64,000 nucleotides of DNA, taken from assembly GCA_964036295.1 (NCBI GenBank), contig OZ038463.1:32937295-33001294 (forward strand), read 5' to 3'. The DNA comes from Plumapathes pennacea (Eukaryota; Cnidaria; Anthozoa; Antipatharia; Myriopathidae). The notes beneath the pieces were generated by a model. That model did not search any database. It saw only the letters and a list, made by a program, of their open reading frames with translations, and was not told the origin of the DNA. Positions 41,001 to 51,402 of this stretch are shown in pieces. Position numbers and translations under genes: made by a program. Each line of letters opens with the position of its first letter. Within the stretch, counting starts at the first letter, position 1.

Positions 41001-43262
41001 GGTGGGATGGCGGGACGGGATTCCAGGCGGGATCCCGCCTGGGATGTTCCATAATCCCGGGTGGGATGGCGGGATCCCGCCTGGGATGTTCCATAATCCC
41101 GGGTGGGATGGCGGGACGGGATCCCAGGTGGGATCCCGCCTGGGATGTTCAATAATCCCGGGTGGGATGGCGGGACGGGATCCCAGGTGGGATCCCGCCT
41201 GGGATGTTCCATAATCCCGGGTGGGATGGCGGGACGGGATTCCAGGCGGGATCCCGCCTGGGATGTTCCATAATCCCAGGTGGGATGGCGGGACGGGATT
41301 CCAGGCGGGATCCCGCCTGGGATGTTCCATAATCCCGGATGGGATGGCGGGACGGGATCCCAGGTGGGATCCCGCCTGGGATGTTCCATAATCCCGGGTG
41401 GGATGGCAGGACGGGATTCCAGGCGGGATCCCGCCTGGGATGTTCCATAATCCCGGGTGGGATGGCGGGATCCCGCCTGGGATGTTCCATAATCCCGGGT
41501 GGGATGGCGGGACGGGATCCCAGGTGGGATCCCGCCTGGGATGTTCAATAATCCCGGGTGGGATGGCGGGACGGGATCCCAGGTGGGATCCCGCCTGGGA
41601 TGTTCCATAATCCCGGGTGGGATGGCGGGACGGGATTCCAGGCGGGATCCCGCCTGGGATGTTCCATAATCCCGGGTGGGATGGCGGGACGGGATTCCAG
41701 GCGGGATCCCGCCTGGGATGTTCCATAATCCCAGGTGGGATGGCGGGACGGGATTCCAGGCGGGATCCCGCCTGGGATGTTCCATAATCCCGGATGGGAT
41801 GGCGGGACGGGATCCCAGGTGGGATCCCGCCTGGGATGTTCCATAATCCCGGGTGGGATGGCAGGACGGGATTCCAGGCGGGATCCCGCCTGGGATGTTC
41901 CATAATCCCGGGTGGGATGGCGGGATCCCGCCTGGGATGTTCCATAATCCCGGGTGGGATGGCGGGACGGGATCCCAGGTGGGATCCCGCCTGGGATGTT
42001 CAATAATCCCGGGTGGGATGGCGGGACGGGATCCCAGGTGGGATCCCGCCTGGGATGTTCCATAATCCCGGGTGGGATGGCGGGACGGGATTCCAGGCGG
42101 GATCCCGCCTGGGATGTTCCATAATCCCGGGTGGGATGGCGGGATCCCGCCTGGGATGTTCCATAATCCCGGGTGGGATGGCGGGACGGGATCCCAGGTG
42201 GGATCCCAGGTGGGATCCCGCCTGGGATGTTCAATAATCCCGGGTGGGATGGCGGGACGGGATTCCAGGCGGGATCCCGCCTGGGATGTTCCATAATCCC
42301 GGGTGGGATGGCGGGACGGGATTCCAGGCGGGATCCCGCCTGGGATGTTCAATAATCCCGGGTGGGATGGCGGGACGGGATTCCAGGTGGGATCCCGCCT
42401 GGGATGTTCCATAATCCGGGGTGGGATGGCGGGATGGGATTCCAGGTGGGATCCCGCCTGGGATGTTCCATAATCCCGGGTGGGATGGCGGGATGGTGGG
42501 ATCCCGCCTGGTATGTTCCATAATCCCGGGGGGGGGGGGGGGGGGGGGGATGGCGGGACAGGATTCCAGGTGGGATCCCGCCTGATATGTTCCATAATCC
42601 CGGGTGGGATGGTGGGACGGGATCCCAGGTGGAATCCCACCTGGGATGTTCCATAATCCTGGGTGGGATGGTGGGACGAGATCCCAGGCGGGATCCCGCC
42701 TCCTTTTTGTTAGTGTCATTCTTTATTTGGATGAATTTACATTTGGAAGGAAGGGAATAAAGACTAACATTTATCCAGCCTGTGTAGCAAGCGTTTCCAT
42801 AGGTTTCTGAGCGCATACAACTACTTGTTAAATTTTAGCCGCGCGAAACTAGGGGTGAGCGCAAAAATTGGGGTGAGAGCAGAGGGGGGAGGAGGCACCC
42901 CCTCCCCTCCCCCCTCCCTTCGCGTCCTTCTTGCGCTCGTCCCAATTTTCGCGTGGCCGAAAGTCAAAAAAGTTGTCATATGCACTCAGAAAACCTACGG
43001 GAAACGCTTGCTACGCAGGCCAACATTTAGCCCTTGTATATCGCAGTAAGGGATCATCTGAACAATTTTTTCTTGTACATGTGGTAACATTATGTTTTGC
43101 CTTTACATCTGGTGCTATATCCAACTAATTAAAAATATTATCATATCTTACCAAATCATCAGCCAAAATGAATACAATATGGGGCTTCTCCTCTGTTTTC
43201 TGCTCGATGCCCTCTGCTGTCACCAACAGGACAAGGACAAGGACTGTGCACAAGAGCTGCAT
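35038..43262 (-). CDS. Arylsulfatase B-like A2, 8 coding exons
   Basis: Same family and predicted role as A1: sulfate ester hydrolysis, secreted or lysosomal. Exons: 43262-43152, 38634-38475, 37987-37875, 37542-37396, 37111-36863, 36134-35990, 35818-35543, 35375-35038; 1539 nt, 512 residues, all phases consistent. The signal peptide is [18 protein letters not shown]. The signature is [12 protein letters not shown] (Cys74), differing from the paralogs at SA/MT (AA, MS). GKWHLG, STDNGG and LRGMK are intact. Exon 4 has [10 protein letters not shown] where the paralogs have a Gly-Lys pair. Intron 1 is 4.5 kb because it holds the 59-bp-unit minisatellite. The start is preceded by a splice acceptor (TACAG|GCAGG-ATG), and an untranslated first exon is predicted at ~43530-43449. 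It is divergent to A3. Substrate not determinable from sequence. Confidence 0.9.
38798..42707. repeat. 59-bp-unit GC-rich minisatellite, ~65 copies, in A2 intron 1
   Basis: A 3.9-kb tandem array has a typical unit made of GGGATCCCGCCTGGGATGTT, CCATAATCCC and then GGGTGGGATGGCGGGACGGG plus ATTCCAGGC. Shortened units that drop about 18 bases recur. The boundary between units forms the palindrome CCAGGCGGGATCCCGCCTGG, and the second half is a four-run G3 motif on the plus strand, which is the template strand of A2. A G homopolymer of ~20 bases interrupts it at 42528-42549. Rare variants such as CCACCTGGTATG...CCTGGG recur 1365 bp apart (39421 and 40786), showing higher-order duplication inside the array. 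A frame stays open for 1306 codons because 59 is not a multiple of 3 and the unit lacks stops; this is not evidence of a protein. Confidence 0.97.
42778..43022. mobile_element. Foldback element at the promoter-side end of A2 intron 1
   Basis: GCCTGTGTAGCAAGCGTTTC (left) mirrors GAAACGCTTGCTACGCAGGC (right). Further in, GCCGCGCGAAAC and GCGCAAAAATTGGGG mirror CCCAATTTTCGCGTGGCC. The centre is a G-rich/C-rich hairpin (~42880-42920). It lies between the minisatellite and A2 exon 1. No coding capacity. Confidence 0.75.
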
Positions 43263-43448
43263 CCTGCCTGTAGAAAACTGAATCAGAGACAATGAAGACA
43301 CACAAACAAATAAACAATCAATTAATCAAGTCACGGTATCGTGTACACATTCAGATGAATATATCCCTGACCTTAGGACCTGCACAAAAGCAATACTTTT
43401 CAACTACGGTAGGACATGCAGAAAACACCCAATGCAATGTATACGTAC

Positions 43449-43560
43449 CTTTAAGGATGAACTTTTCTTAGTTCCTGATGCCTTGCCTTTCTGACAAACA
43501 TATATGCATCCAAGCTACCGATCACACGGTCCCCACATGACTCGAGTATGACATGCACGG
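43449..43560 (-). promoter_or_regulatory. A2 core promoter and untranslated first exon (predicted)
   Basis: Read on the minus strand, ACTCGAGTCATGTGG, then TGATCGGTAGCT, then AAAGGCAAGGCATCAGG, then CATCCTTAAAG|GTACGT occur in the same order and spacing as in the A3 upstream region on the plus strand. The GTACGT donor at 43448 would splice to the acceptor just before the A2 start codon. The transcription start is not determined. Confidence 0.55.
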
Positions 43561-43855
43561 CATAAACAATTTCACACGCGCGCCCCGCCAGGAGCGACTG
43601 GGGACGAGGCTTTGGATCACACCGCTGGCCGTGAGCGCCGGCAGCGGGAGTGAAATGATGCGCTGAACAGCTTTTTGTTGCAGCTCCAACTTGGTCAAAA
43701 GCCTAATGGAAAGCGCCGACTGTTGCCGCCAAACGACTGCAAATACTGTGATTGCATGGGTTTAGTTTCCTCTCGATCACTATCTCAATGGAGTCTGGGG
43801 AGGAGCTCTGCAAGTCACACGCGTGTCATGAACGCATGGCTGCGCGCCGAAAACC
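43561..43855. promoter_or_regulatory. Divergent intergenic region between A2 and A3
   Basis: About 300 bp separate the two mirrored promoter blocks. It is locally GC- and CpG-rich (for example 43575-43645) compared with its surroundings, and no coding sequence is supported. It is positioned to serve as a shared bidirectional promoter. Confidence 0.45.
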
Positions 43856-43962
43856 AAATGACATATTTCTCGAGTCATATGAATACCTCGTGATCGGTAG
43901 CTATAGCTGAGTGATTGTCAAAAAGGCAAGGCATCAGGCATCGAGAAAGGTCCATCCTTAAG
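43856..43962 (+). promoter_or_regulatory. A3 core promoter and untranslated first exon (predicted)
   Basis: TTCTCGAGTCATATGAA, GTGATCGGTAGCT, AAAGGCAAGGCATCAGG and CCATCCTTAAG|GTATGT mirror the A2 side. The donor at 43963 would join the acceptor TGCAG|GCAGG before the A3 ATG at 44666. Confidence 0.55.
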
Positions 43963-44264
43963 GTATGTAAATATTGCAGTGGGTGTTTTATCTCTTCTCG
44001 AATAGCTGGTGGGATGTCATCTTTCTGAATGTTGTACGATGTGGCATATATAAAGTGTACGCATATAAAATGAGTTCTTCCGTTGGTGTATGCAGTTTGT
44101 TTATTTTTGTACTGAATCAAAACAGTTTTTATGTTTGTTTATTTTCCAATGTGTATACAAGATTAGCATAAAACTACTTGAGTCTCTTATGTTGTATAAA
44201 TGTTTCTATCCACGCAGCTCGATGAGGCTTGAGGGACCGGTCATTATTTAGGGCTGACCAAAAA

Positions 44265-44310
44265 GATGGTGGGGGGAGGGGGGGGGGGGGGGGAGGGGGA
44301 GGGTAGTTTT
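44265..44310. repeat. G-rich low-complexity run
   Basis: Almost pure G with occasional A or T for about 40 bases, in the predicted 5' intron of A3. Confidence 0.85.
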
Positions 44311-44411
44311 TCAGATAAATAGAGGGTGGGATGGAGAAAAAAAATTGTTATTAGTGTAATCAGGGGAAGAAACAGGGAATCTTTGCAATCAAATATTATG
44401 GACAAAATTAA

Positions 44412-44600
44412 GACCTGGGGCCGTATTCACCAAACTTGCGTACGAACAAAAGTGTTCAACTATGACTTATGCATCAGAACAATGACGATATGCATACTAT
44501 CTTGAGTAAGATAAGTATGTGTAAGTTGAACTTTATGATGCGTAAGTCATGCATTACTTGCAAACATTTTTGTTTGGACGCAAGTTTGGTCAATCAACTC
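44412..44600. mobile_element. MITE-like inverted repeat in A3 5' intron
   Basis: CACCAAACTTGCGTACGAAC at the left mirrors TGGACGCAAGTTTGGTCAAT at the right. Internal GACTTATGCATCA and TGATGCGTAAGTC pair as well. It is non-coding. Confidence 0.6.
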
Positions 44601-44665
44601 CCCACTCCAACCAGGATATAATGATATTGCTTTGAATAAAGTTGGGCTATTTTTCTGCAGGCAGG

Positions 44666-47600
44666 ATGCAGTTCTTGTGTACAGTCCTTATCCTTGCTCT
44701 GTTGTTGACAGCAGAGAGCACCTCGCAGAAAACAGAAAGCAAGCCCCATATTGTCTTCATTCTGGTCGATGATTTGGTAGGAAAGTTTGCATAACTAAGT
44801 CATGTAAAGCTGTGAAACACACAACTTATACACAGAACATTACTCTAAAACTCTCATAGTACATTCAGTATTATGTTATGTTTATCACACATATACAGCA
44901 CCTAATTTGCACACTACAGTATAAAACTTCAGCCAATCCGGGAACAAAACAAATTTTCTCTTCTGGGAATAGTTGATATTTATTTTCATGCAATAGAAAA
45001 TGTATAATTATTGTCCTGCTCCTAGATTAAAATTTGGCTGCATTTAATTCCGTAGACAGACAGGTATATTAGCTCACATTATTTTGATAGTGAAGTACAC
45101 CCATCCAGAATGCATACAACAACAATTCAGTTGGGTTTTTTAAGGGGCCTCTCAACCATTGTCCTTGCATGGCAAAACCCTTTATCCACCAGTTTTAGCA
45201 TCACGTGATGAACTTTATGTCCACCCATTTCACTTGAGAAGATTAGTCATATTTTCATAATATTACTCCTATATTATACCTGCATGTACAGTACCTAGAA
45301 CATTTTTTAATACAACTACATGACGTTAGTGAGTCCTCATTCACAGGGTTTTGATGATGTCAGCTTCCATGGCTCAAACCAGATTCCCACACCCAACATT
45401 GATAAACTGGCCAACACAGGAGTCATACTGAATAACTATTATGTACAATACCTCTGCACTCCTACAAGAAGTGCGATCTTGACCGGACGATACCCCATAC
45501 ATACAGGTAATGAATATGGAGTTATATACTATGTATGATAATATTATGTACAATGCAATTCTGCACTGACCTACAAGGTGCTAACTCGCTGAATGAATAG
45601 ATGCCCCATTAACACACTGTAAATAGATGCATCAAACATATTAAATGTTTACAGTATCTGCACTGCTACAAGGAGTGCAAACATTACCCGGGGTGGGGCG
45701 GGGTGCTCTTCAGAATGTTGGGTGGGGACATGTCACAGTTTCCAAAGCACTCACCTTATTCAGAGCAAAACACATGCTGATGATTTGCTATCTTCCTTTT
45801 CAAGTTTTTATTGCCTGTGTACACTGTACATCCCCCAAATCATAATCTAAATGTCCTCCTTGTCCAGTGAGTTCCAATAGCTTTGCTTCTACAGTATATA
45901 ACAGTCTGTCCCCCAGATGTTTATACCATATAACTTTAGATTGACTGAGGGTTGATGTGTGAAAGCTGGATGCCGAGAAAGAATTTGAAGCTGACGTTTT
46001 GAGCGCTAGCCCTTGTCTGGGCAAAAATGCTTAGCCAGATGTTTAGCCCATTTATACAGGATGGTCTCATACTGTACATCCCCAGGCAAAATCATACCCT
46101 ATCCAGATCGAAAGATAGTACCAAGCCTGTTGCCTTATTTCAGACTTAAAAACAAACACTTCAAAACCATACCCTTTGGGTAGCACATTCTACCTTATGG
46201 AGCTTTGGAATATTGAAAAGGTGGATGCTTTTTTTGTCCTTCCATGCAGGCATGCACCATGGTGTTATTCATGCTTCAGATCCCTATGGATTGGGTTTGG
46301 ATGAAATTCTCTTGCCTCAGTACCTCAAAGAACTGGGATATGTAACATATGGAGTAGGCAAGGTACAAAAATGATCTCACTGTAAATTTTATTGTAAAAT
46401 AACTGTGATACCATGTGTGCTCTGATTGGCTAAAAACATTTTATAAGTAAGTACAGTTGTGAAGCACATTTAGTTATTTTATAAAATATGGAGATGAAGT
46501 GCATCAATGCGAGACAGTAACAATATTGTCAGGTCTGGGTATCATAGATTTCCTATATTCATGCATGGTATATACATCTTGCTGCACATACAAATAATGA
46601 TTTAAATGTCCTTTTGTCTGCAGTGGCATCTAGGTTTCTTTAAGTTTGACTACACCCCAACCAGGCGTGGCTTTGACTCGTACTTTGGTTACTGGTGTGG
46701 CAAAGGCGACTATTGGGATCACTCTGACCAAGAAATTGAATGGGGTCTTGATCTTCATAATGGCACAGAGGTACATAGATAATAACAGCAACAACAACAA
46801 CAATGATGTTTGAAATATTCAATATGTGATGTTGTGTACAAATATATATATTATTTATGTAGTCTATATATAGCTCTGGTCACCTACAATCTTGGACAAA
46901 AGTGTTGACACATTCTCCCCTCCCCCCTTTCAATGTTGATAAATTAATTATTTAGCAATGATTTTCCGTCAAAGTCTTACCGGAACTCTTCCAAATTCAA
47001 GCTACAACATTGATACGGGGAGGGGGGTGATTAAAAGCAGTTTTCTTTGGAACTGGTGACTCACAGCATGGTAGTTTTGACAAAAGTATGACATTTAAAG
47101 CATGTGTCAACACATTTTGTCCGGGGTTGTAGCATAACCACTCCCTGTCTCAATACACCTATAGTATGTGTCTGTCTGTCTTTGTTCTTTCAGACAGTCT
47201 TTACTGAGTGGGGAGAATACAGTACAGATCTCTACACCAACAAAGCAATTGATGCAATTCAGTCACATGACCAGTCCAAGCCTCTCTTCCTCTACTTCGC
47301 ACATCAAGCTGTGCACAGCGCCAATGAACACCAACCCCTGCAAGCTCCACAAAAGTTGATCAAAAAGTTTGACCACATTTCTGATCCTCAGCGAAAAATT
47401 TTCGCTGCCATGGTGTCTTCATTAGATGAGTCAGTTGGCAAGGTACATATAGTAATAATTATTTTTTGAACAAATAGAGCAACTTCAAGCATGCTCCATT
47501 TAGAAATAAAGCATGCATCAAGAGCAAAGAAGGACTTTTAGGAGAATTGAACATGGTTGAAGCTGTCCTACTTGTTTTAAATAAAACCCCAACCAAACAT

Positions 47601-49230
47601 ATAAAAAGTCAAGTCTGTATTAAATGGATGACCTTTATTCAGCAAGCAGTTGTCAAAATCCCGACAATCTGCTCTGTAAAATACTGTAAATGCTTTGTTG
47701 ATTCACTCACTTCCAAAAACAGCAAAGAATTGAAAGTGTATGGTAGAACTTAAGACTTCACCTCACCTCTTTTATAGGTGGCAGATGCTTTGAAGGCCAA
47801 AGGGATGTACAACAACTCCGTCATTGTCTTCTCTACAGACAATGGTGGTCCTGCGGCAGGATTCGATAGAAACATGGCCTGTAATTATCCTCTGAGGGGA
47901 GGCAAAGCCCATTTGTGGGAAGGTTAGACATTACTAAATTAAAAAGAGAAATTAGGTTAGGGTTAGGGTCAGGATTAGTATTAGGAGTATGTGGATGGGA
48001 GGGAGGGAGGAAGTAGGAAAGTAGGAGGAATTAGGTGGACAAGGAAGAAAAAATAGTGAGACAGAAAATGTGAAAGAAATGAAAGAAAGCTGTGCTAAAC
48101 CTTACCCACCCCTCCCCTCACCTCATGCAGGTGGTGTCCGTGGAGCTGGATTCATCCACAGTCCCCTGCTCAAGTCTTCTAGCCGCGTGAGCATGGACAT
48201 GATGCACGTGACCGACTGGCTCCCCACACTGTATGTGCTCGCTGGTGGGGACATTCACAATCTACAGAACACAGATGGGTACGATATGTGGGCCACGCTG
48301 TCCCTTGGTGAACCCAGTCCTCGTAATGAAATACTGCTTAACATTGATTCATGGAGAGCTGCGCTTCGTGTTGGAAACTGGAAACTTATTGTGAATGAAA
48401 GTGAGTTGTTTAATGATTAAGATCTGTCCCGGTTTCTGGATTTTTTTTTTAGCCATGGTTACATGAACAATGGAATTCTTAACGTAATGAAATTATAGAA
48501 AATACATGGAACTAATTTATAGTTCAACATCGAGTCCTGGGCCCGGTTGTTCAAACGGTGGATAGCGCTATCCACAGGATAAATTCTTATCCTCTCGACT
48601 GAATTAAGCTTAATGGTTATCCACTGGATAGCGACTTATCCGGCGAATAGCGCTATACACTCTCTGAACAACCGGGCCCAGGTGTTAAAGTACTTAAAGT
48701 CTTAGCTTTCAATACTTTCGGTTTGATTTCATACACTGTATGATATCCATGTTGAAAGGGAAACCCCGCCTTACGGCCACCTCACTATTACGGCCGCTAT
48801 TTTTTGTACCACGGAACAAACACCCAATCAAGCCGGGTGCAGCGATATATCTTTTTTTACTCAGCTTCCCGCCATTTTTATTTTCGCAGCTGCGGCGTGG
48901 AGTAACTGGTATCCACCGCCTGGTTACGAAAAGGCGGGAAAACCTGCTAGTGTCCACGTCCTCAAGAACGCGGTTGTGACGTGTAACGGGAAGCCACCGG
49001 CGGTACCGGCCGAGTGCACAAAATTAACCGGACCGTGCCTGTTCAACATCCAAGATGATCCGTGTGAATACACAAACATGGCAGATAAACAACCTGAAAA
49101 GGTGCAGACGATGTTGAAAATATTGGAGAAGTACAGACAAACCATGGTGCCCCCGAGGAACAAGAGGCCTGACCGGTCTGCGGATCCAAAGAACTACGGA
49201 GGGGTGTGGACAGCGTGGAAAGACCAGTGA
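44666..49230 (+). CDS. Arylsulfatase B-like A3, 8 coding exons
   Basis: Predicted secreted or lysosomal sulfatase. Exons: 44666-44776, 45347-45506, 46250-46362, 46624-46770, 47194-47442, 47778-47922, 48131-48400, 48890-49230; 1536 nt, 511 residues, phases consistent. The signal peptide is [18 protein letters not shown]. Landmarks are VDDL for the metal pair, [12 protein letters not shown] (Cys74), GKWHLG, STDNGG and LRGGK. It differs from its paralogs by a two-residue in-frame deletion in exon 7 ([10 protein letters not shown] versus NIDPxSWxAxLR) and by TVFTEWG instead of PVWTEWG at the start of exon 5. It is the first gene of the rightward group and divergent from A2. A (AAC)n stretch follows the exon 4 donor, as in A1. 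It ends with TGA at 49228; a poly-A/(TA)n tract and a perfect palindrome follow within 210 bp. Confidence 0.9.
45690..46200. repeat. G-run interspersed repeat, copy 4 (diverged), with nested fragment
   Basis: CCGGGGTGGGGCGGGGTGCTCTTCAGAATGTTGGGTGGGGAC and, further on, CCTTATTTCAGACTTAAAA and CATACCCTTTGGGTAGCACA resemble the other copies. Between them, ~45938-46025, is a fragment (GAAAGAATTTGAAGCTGACG...) shared with ~12625-12690. All of it is inside A3 intron 2. Confidence 0.45.
48539..48681. mobile_element. ~140-bp MITE with GGGCCCGGTTGTTCA termini
   Basis: TGGGCCCGGTTGTTCAAACG at the left and TCTGAACAACCGGGCCCA at the right are inverted repeats. Inside, GGATAGCGCTATCC palindromes recur. 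It is in A3 intron 7. Its termini resemble those of the 16.0-kb LRP5/6 intron element. Confidence 0.8.
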
Positions 49231-49273
49231 CGTGAATGCGTGTTCACTTTGCATTGATAACTTCTTGGAAACC

Positions 49274-49584
<311 letters not shown>

Positions 49585-51215
49585 TTTTCAAAGGTTTTGA
49601 TACTGTGAACTCTACCTTATTAAGCGGACACAATTATTGTTTTTACCTTTATTAAACGTATTAAAAAAAAAAAGAAAAAAAAAAGAAAAAAAAATGTGTG
49701 AATGGTTAGCGCGCCCAGGGTGACTCGGGGAGGAGTGGGACTCAGGGCCCCGAACCAACTTTTTCTCATATAAACAGGGCCTAAGACTCGATACTATATG
49801 TTAGTTAAATGTATTTTCTCATAACATTAGTTGTGCACAAGGAACGAAAGACGAACGAAAGACGGGGCTTGTACAAGATGTGATATTTGAGTATTACCTC
49901 GAGTTAGAACAAGTTAGTAAAAGTTTGTTTATGCGCCATAGAATAATGATATCGCTTCAGTGGATCGGGTTTGAATCATGAAATGCGGAACAAGATGTAT
50001 TTTACTCATTGCGGCAAATAGCTGACTTATGCTTTGTTGGGAGAATACAAAACAGAACTCCGGGCAGAAGTTCCAACATAAAGTACAAAAGCATAACCTC
50101 GTACTTGGTCGTTTGGGCTTTTGATCAAATACAGGGCGAAATATTTATTTGATTGAAGTTTTTGTCGAGAATTAGCTCATGCAACTCTTCTGCTACGGCA
50201 CTTTGTTTACCAAGGTACAATTGCGTTACACCTGCATTGCACATTTAACATTTTCTGTCGGCTTTAGATATTAGCCGGCAATAATTTCAGTGACTATGCC
50301 TGAGAAGTATCTGTTTAGGCAACGATCTTTCTGCCGAAGGAACATTCGAAGTGAAGTTAAATTGGGTAAAATCGCTTTTTATAACAAACAATCTCAATTT
50401 TTTCCCAATAATGGCCGCTTTTGACGAAACATTGTACCACCTAGTAACAAAGATTTCTTTGCCAATATTCATCAGTTTGGTCTACAAGTCACTGTTGAGA
50501 GTTAACGTGCAAAGTTCTGTTTAATGAACTTTGGATTTCTTTGCCAATATTCATCAGTTTGGTCTACAAATCACTGTGGAGCCGTTAACGTGCAAAGTTC
50601 TGTTTAATTGGATTTCTTTGCCAATATTCATCAGTTTGGTCTACAAGTCACTGTTGAGAGTTAACGTGCAAAGTTCTGTTTAATGAACTTTGGATTTGGT
50701 TGTAAACTTATGATGGAGATATAGGAAGGAAAATGATTTGCTCTTCTCGCTCCCGCCAGTCTATATAGCACATTGCATACCGGACAGCTTCGTTATAGTC
50801 CCAAGAAAACTATCCATCATCCGCCGGTAAAGTGATGGTAGTGATTGGAATTCCTATTCCTCAAGCTCGCCCGCCTCAAATATTCCGTGCAATGAATTAT
50901 GGATTTGATTAAAATTCGATTATTTATGGAGATACAGCAAAAAACTGCATACAGCCAGCTTTGTTATAGCCCCAAGAAGGTCTCCTGAAAGTTTATGCGA
51001 GTCTGATATTTGGCCAAAAAAGAGTATTTTCCAAAAAAAGCAAGTACTAAAGCTTTTTTCTCATAATAATGGACAATTTTAACGAAAAAGTTTACCACCT
51101 GGTAACAGGGATCTATCTGCAAACATTCATGGGCATGGTTTGGCCCGGAAATCACTGTGGTTCGCTGAATTATGGATTGCTGTGCCCTCCCCCTCCGTCA
51201 TTTTTTGTCACCCGC
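49585..51215. other. Intergenic region A3-A4 with tandem and satellite-like repeats
   Basis: No coding exon is supported. An A-rich run with interspersed G occupies ~49662-49694. A threefold direct repeat is at 50451-50690. Around 50960-51025 the phrase TTATAGCCCCAAGAAGGTCT-CCTGAAAGTTTATGCGAG and the following TTTGGCCAAAA resemble part of the satellite unit at 1-1282. Confidence 0.5.
50451..50690. repeat. Three direct repeats of ~75-81 bp
   Basis: GATTTCTTTGCCAATATTCA starts near 50452, 50533 and 50608. Each copy continues through TCAGTTTGGTCTACAA and TTAACGTGCAAAGTTCTGTT. Copies 1 and 3 are nearly identical; copy 2 lacks a few bases. Confidence 0.9.
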
Positions 51216-51302
51216 CCCAAAGAAGCTGGACGCTAGTTTGACAGCCCATCGAAGAGACACATCCATCGAAGAGCTTTTGTCTGGTCCATTTGAAGGTTTA
51301 AG
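51190..51302 (+). promoter_or_regulatory. A4 5' region and untranslated first exon (predicted)
   Basis: CATTTTTTGTCACCCGCCCC and AGCTGGACGCTAGTTTGACA are shared with the region upstream of A5 (57070-57115). A good donor, TTTAAG|GTGAGTAC at 51302, would splice to the acceptor just before the A4 ATG. The transcription start is unknown. Confidence 0.45.
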
Positions 51303-51402
51303 GTGAGTACAATGTTTACAGGCTCTTGAAGGATGTTCACCAAACATACAATAATCACCTTGCGTGAATAAACATTACTTTACTGTTTTTCCTACAGGCA
51401 GG

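Noticed and set aside
38720-42640. A 1306-codon open frame on the minus strand rich in [13 protein letters not shown] and [13 protein letters not shown] repeats
   Set aside because: It lies wholly inside the 59-bp minisatellite in A2 intron 1. The unit has no stop in several frames and 59 is not a multiple of 3, so long frames appear automatically on both strands. There is no non-repetitive domain and no exon signal.
38798-42707. Possible CRISPR array
   Set aside because: The repeats are contiguous with no unique spacers, and the genome is eukaryotic. It is a minisatellite.
48924-49163. Minus-strand frames opposite the sulfatase C-terminal exons (also at 55711-55932, 62371-62856, 35102-35341)
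   Set aside because: Antisense shadows of conserved coding exons. They recur only because the sense exons are paralogous.
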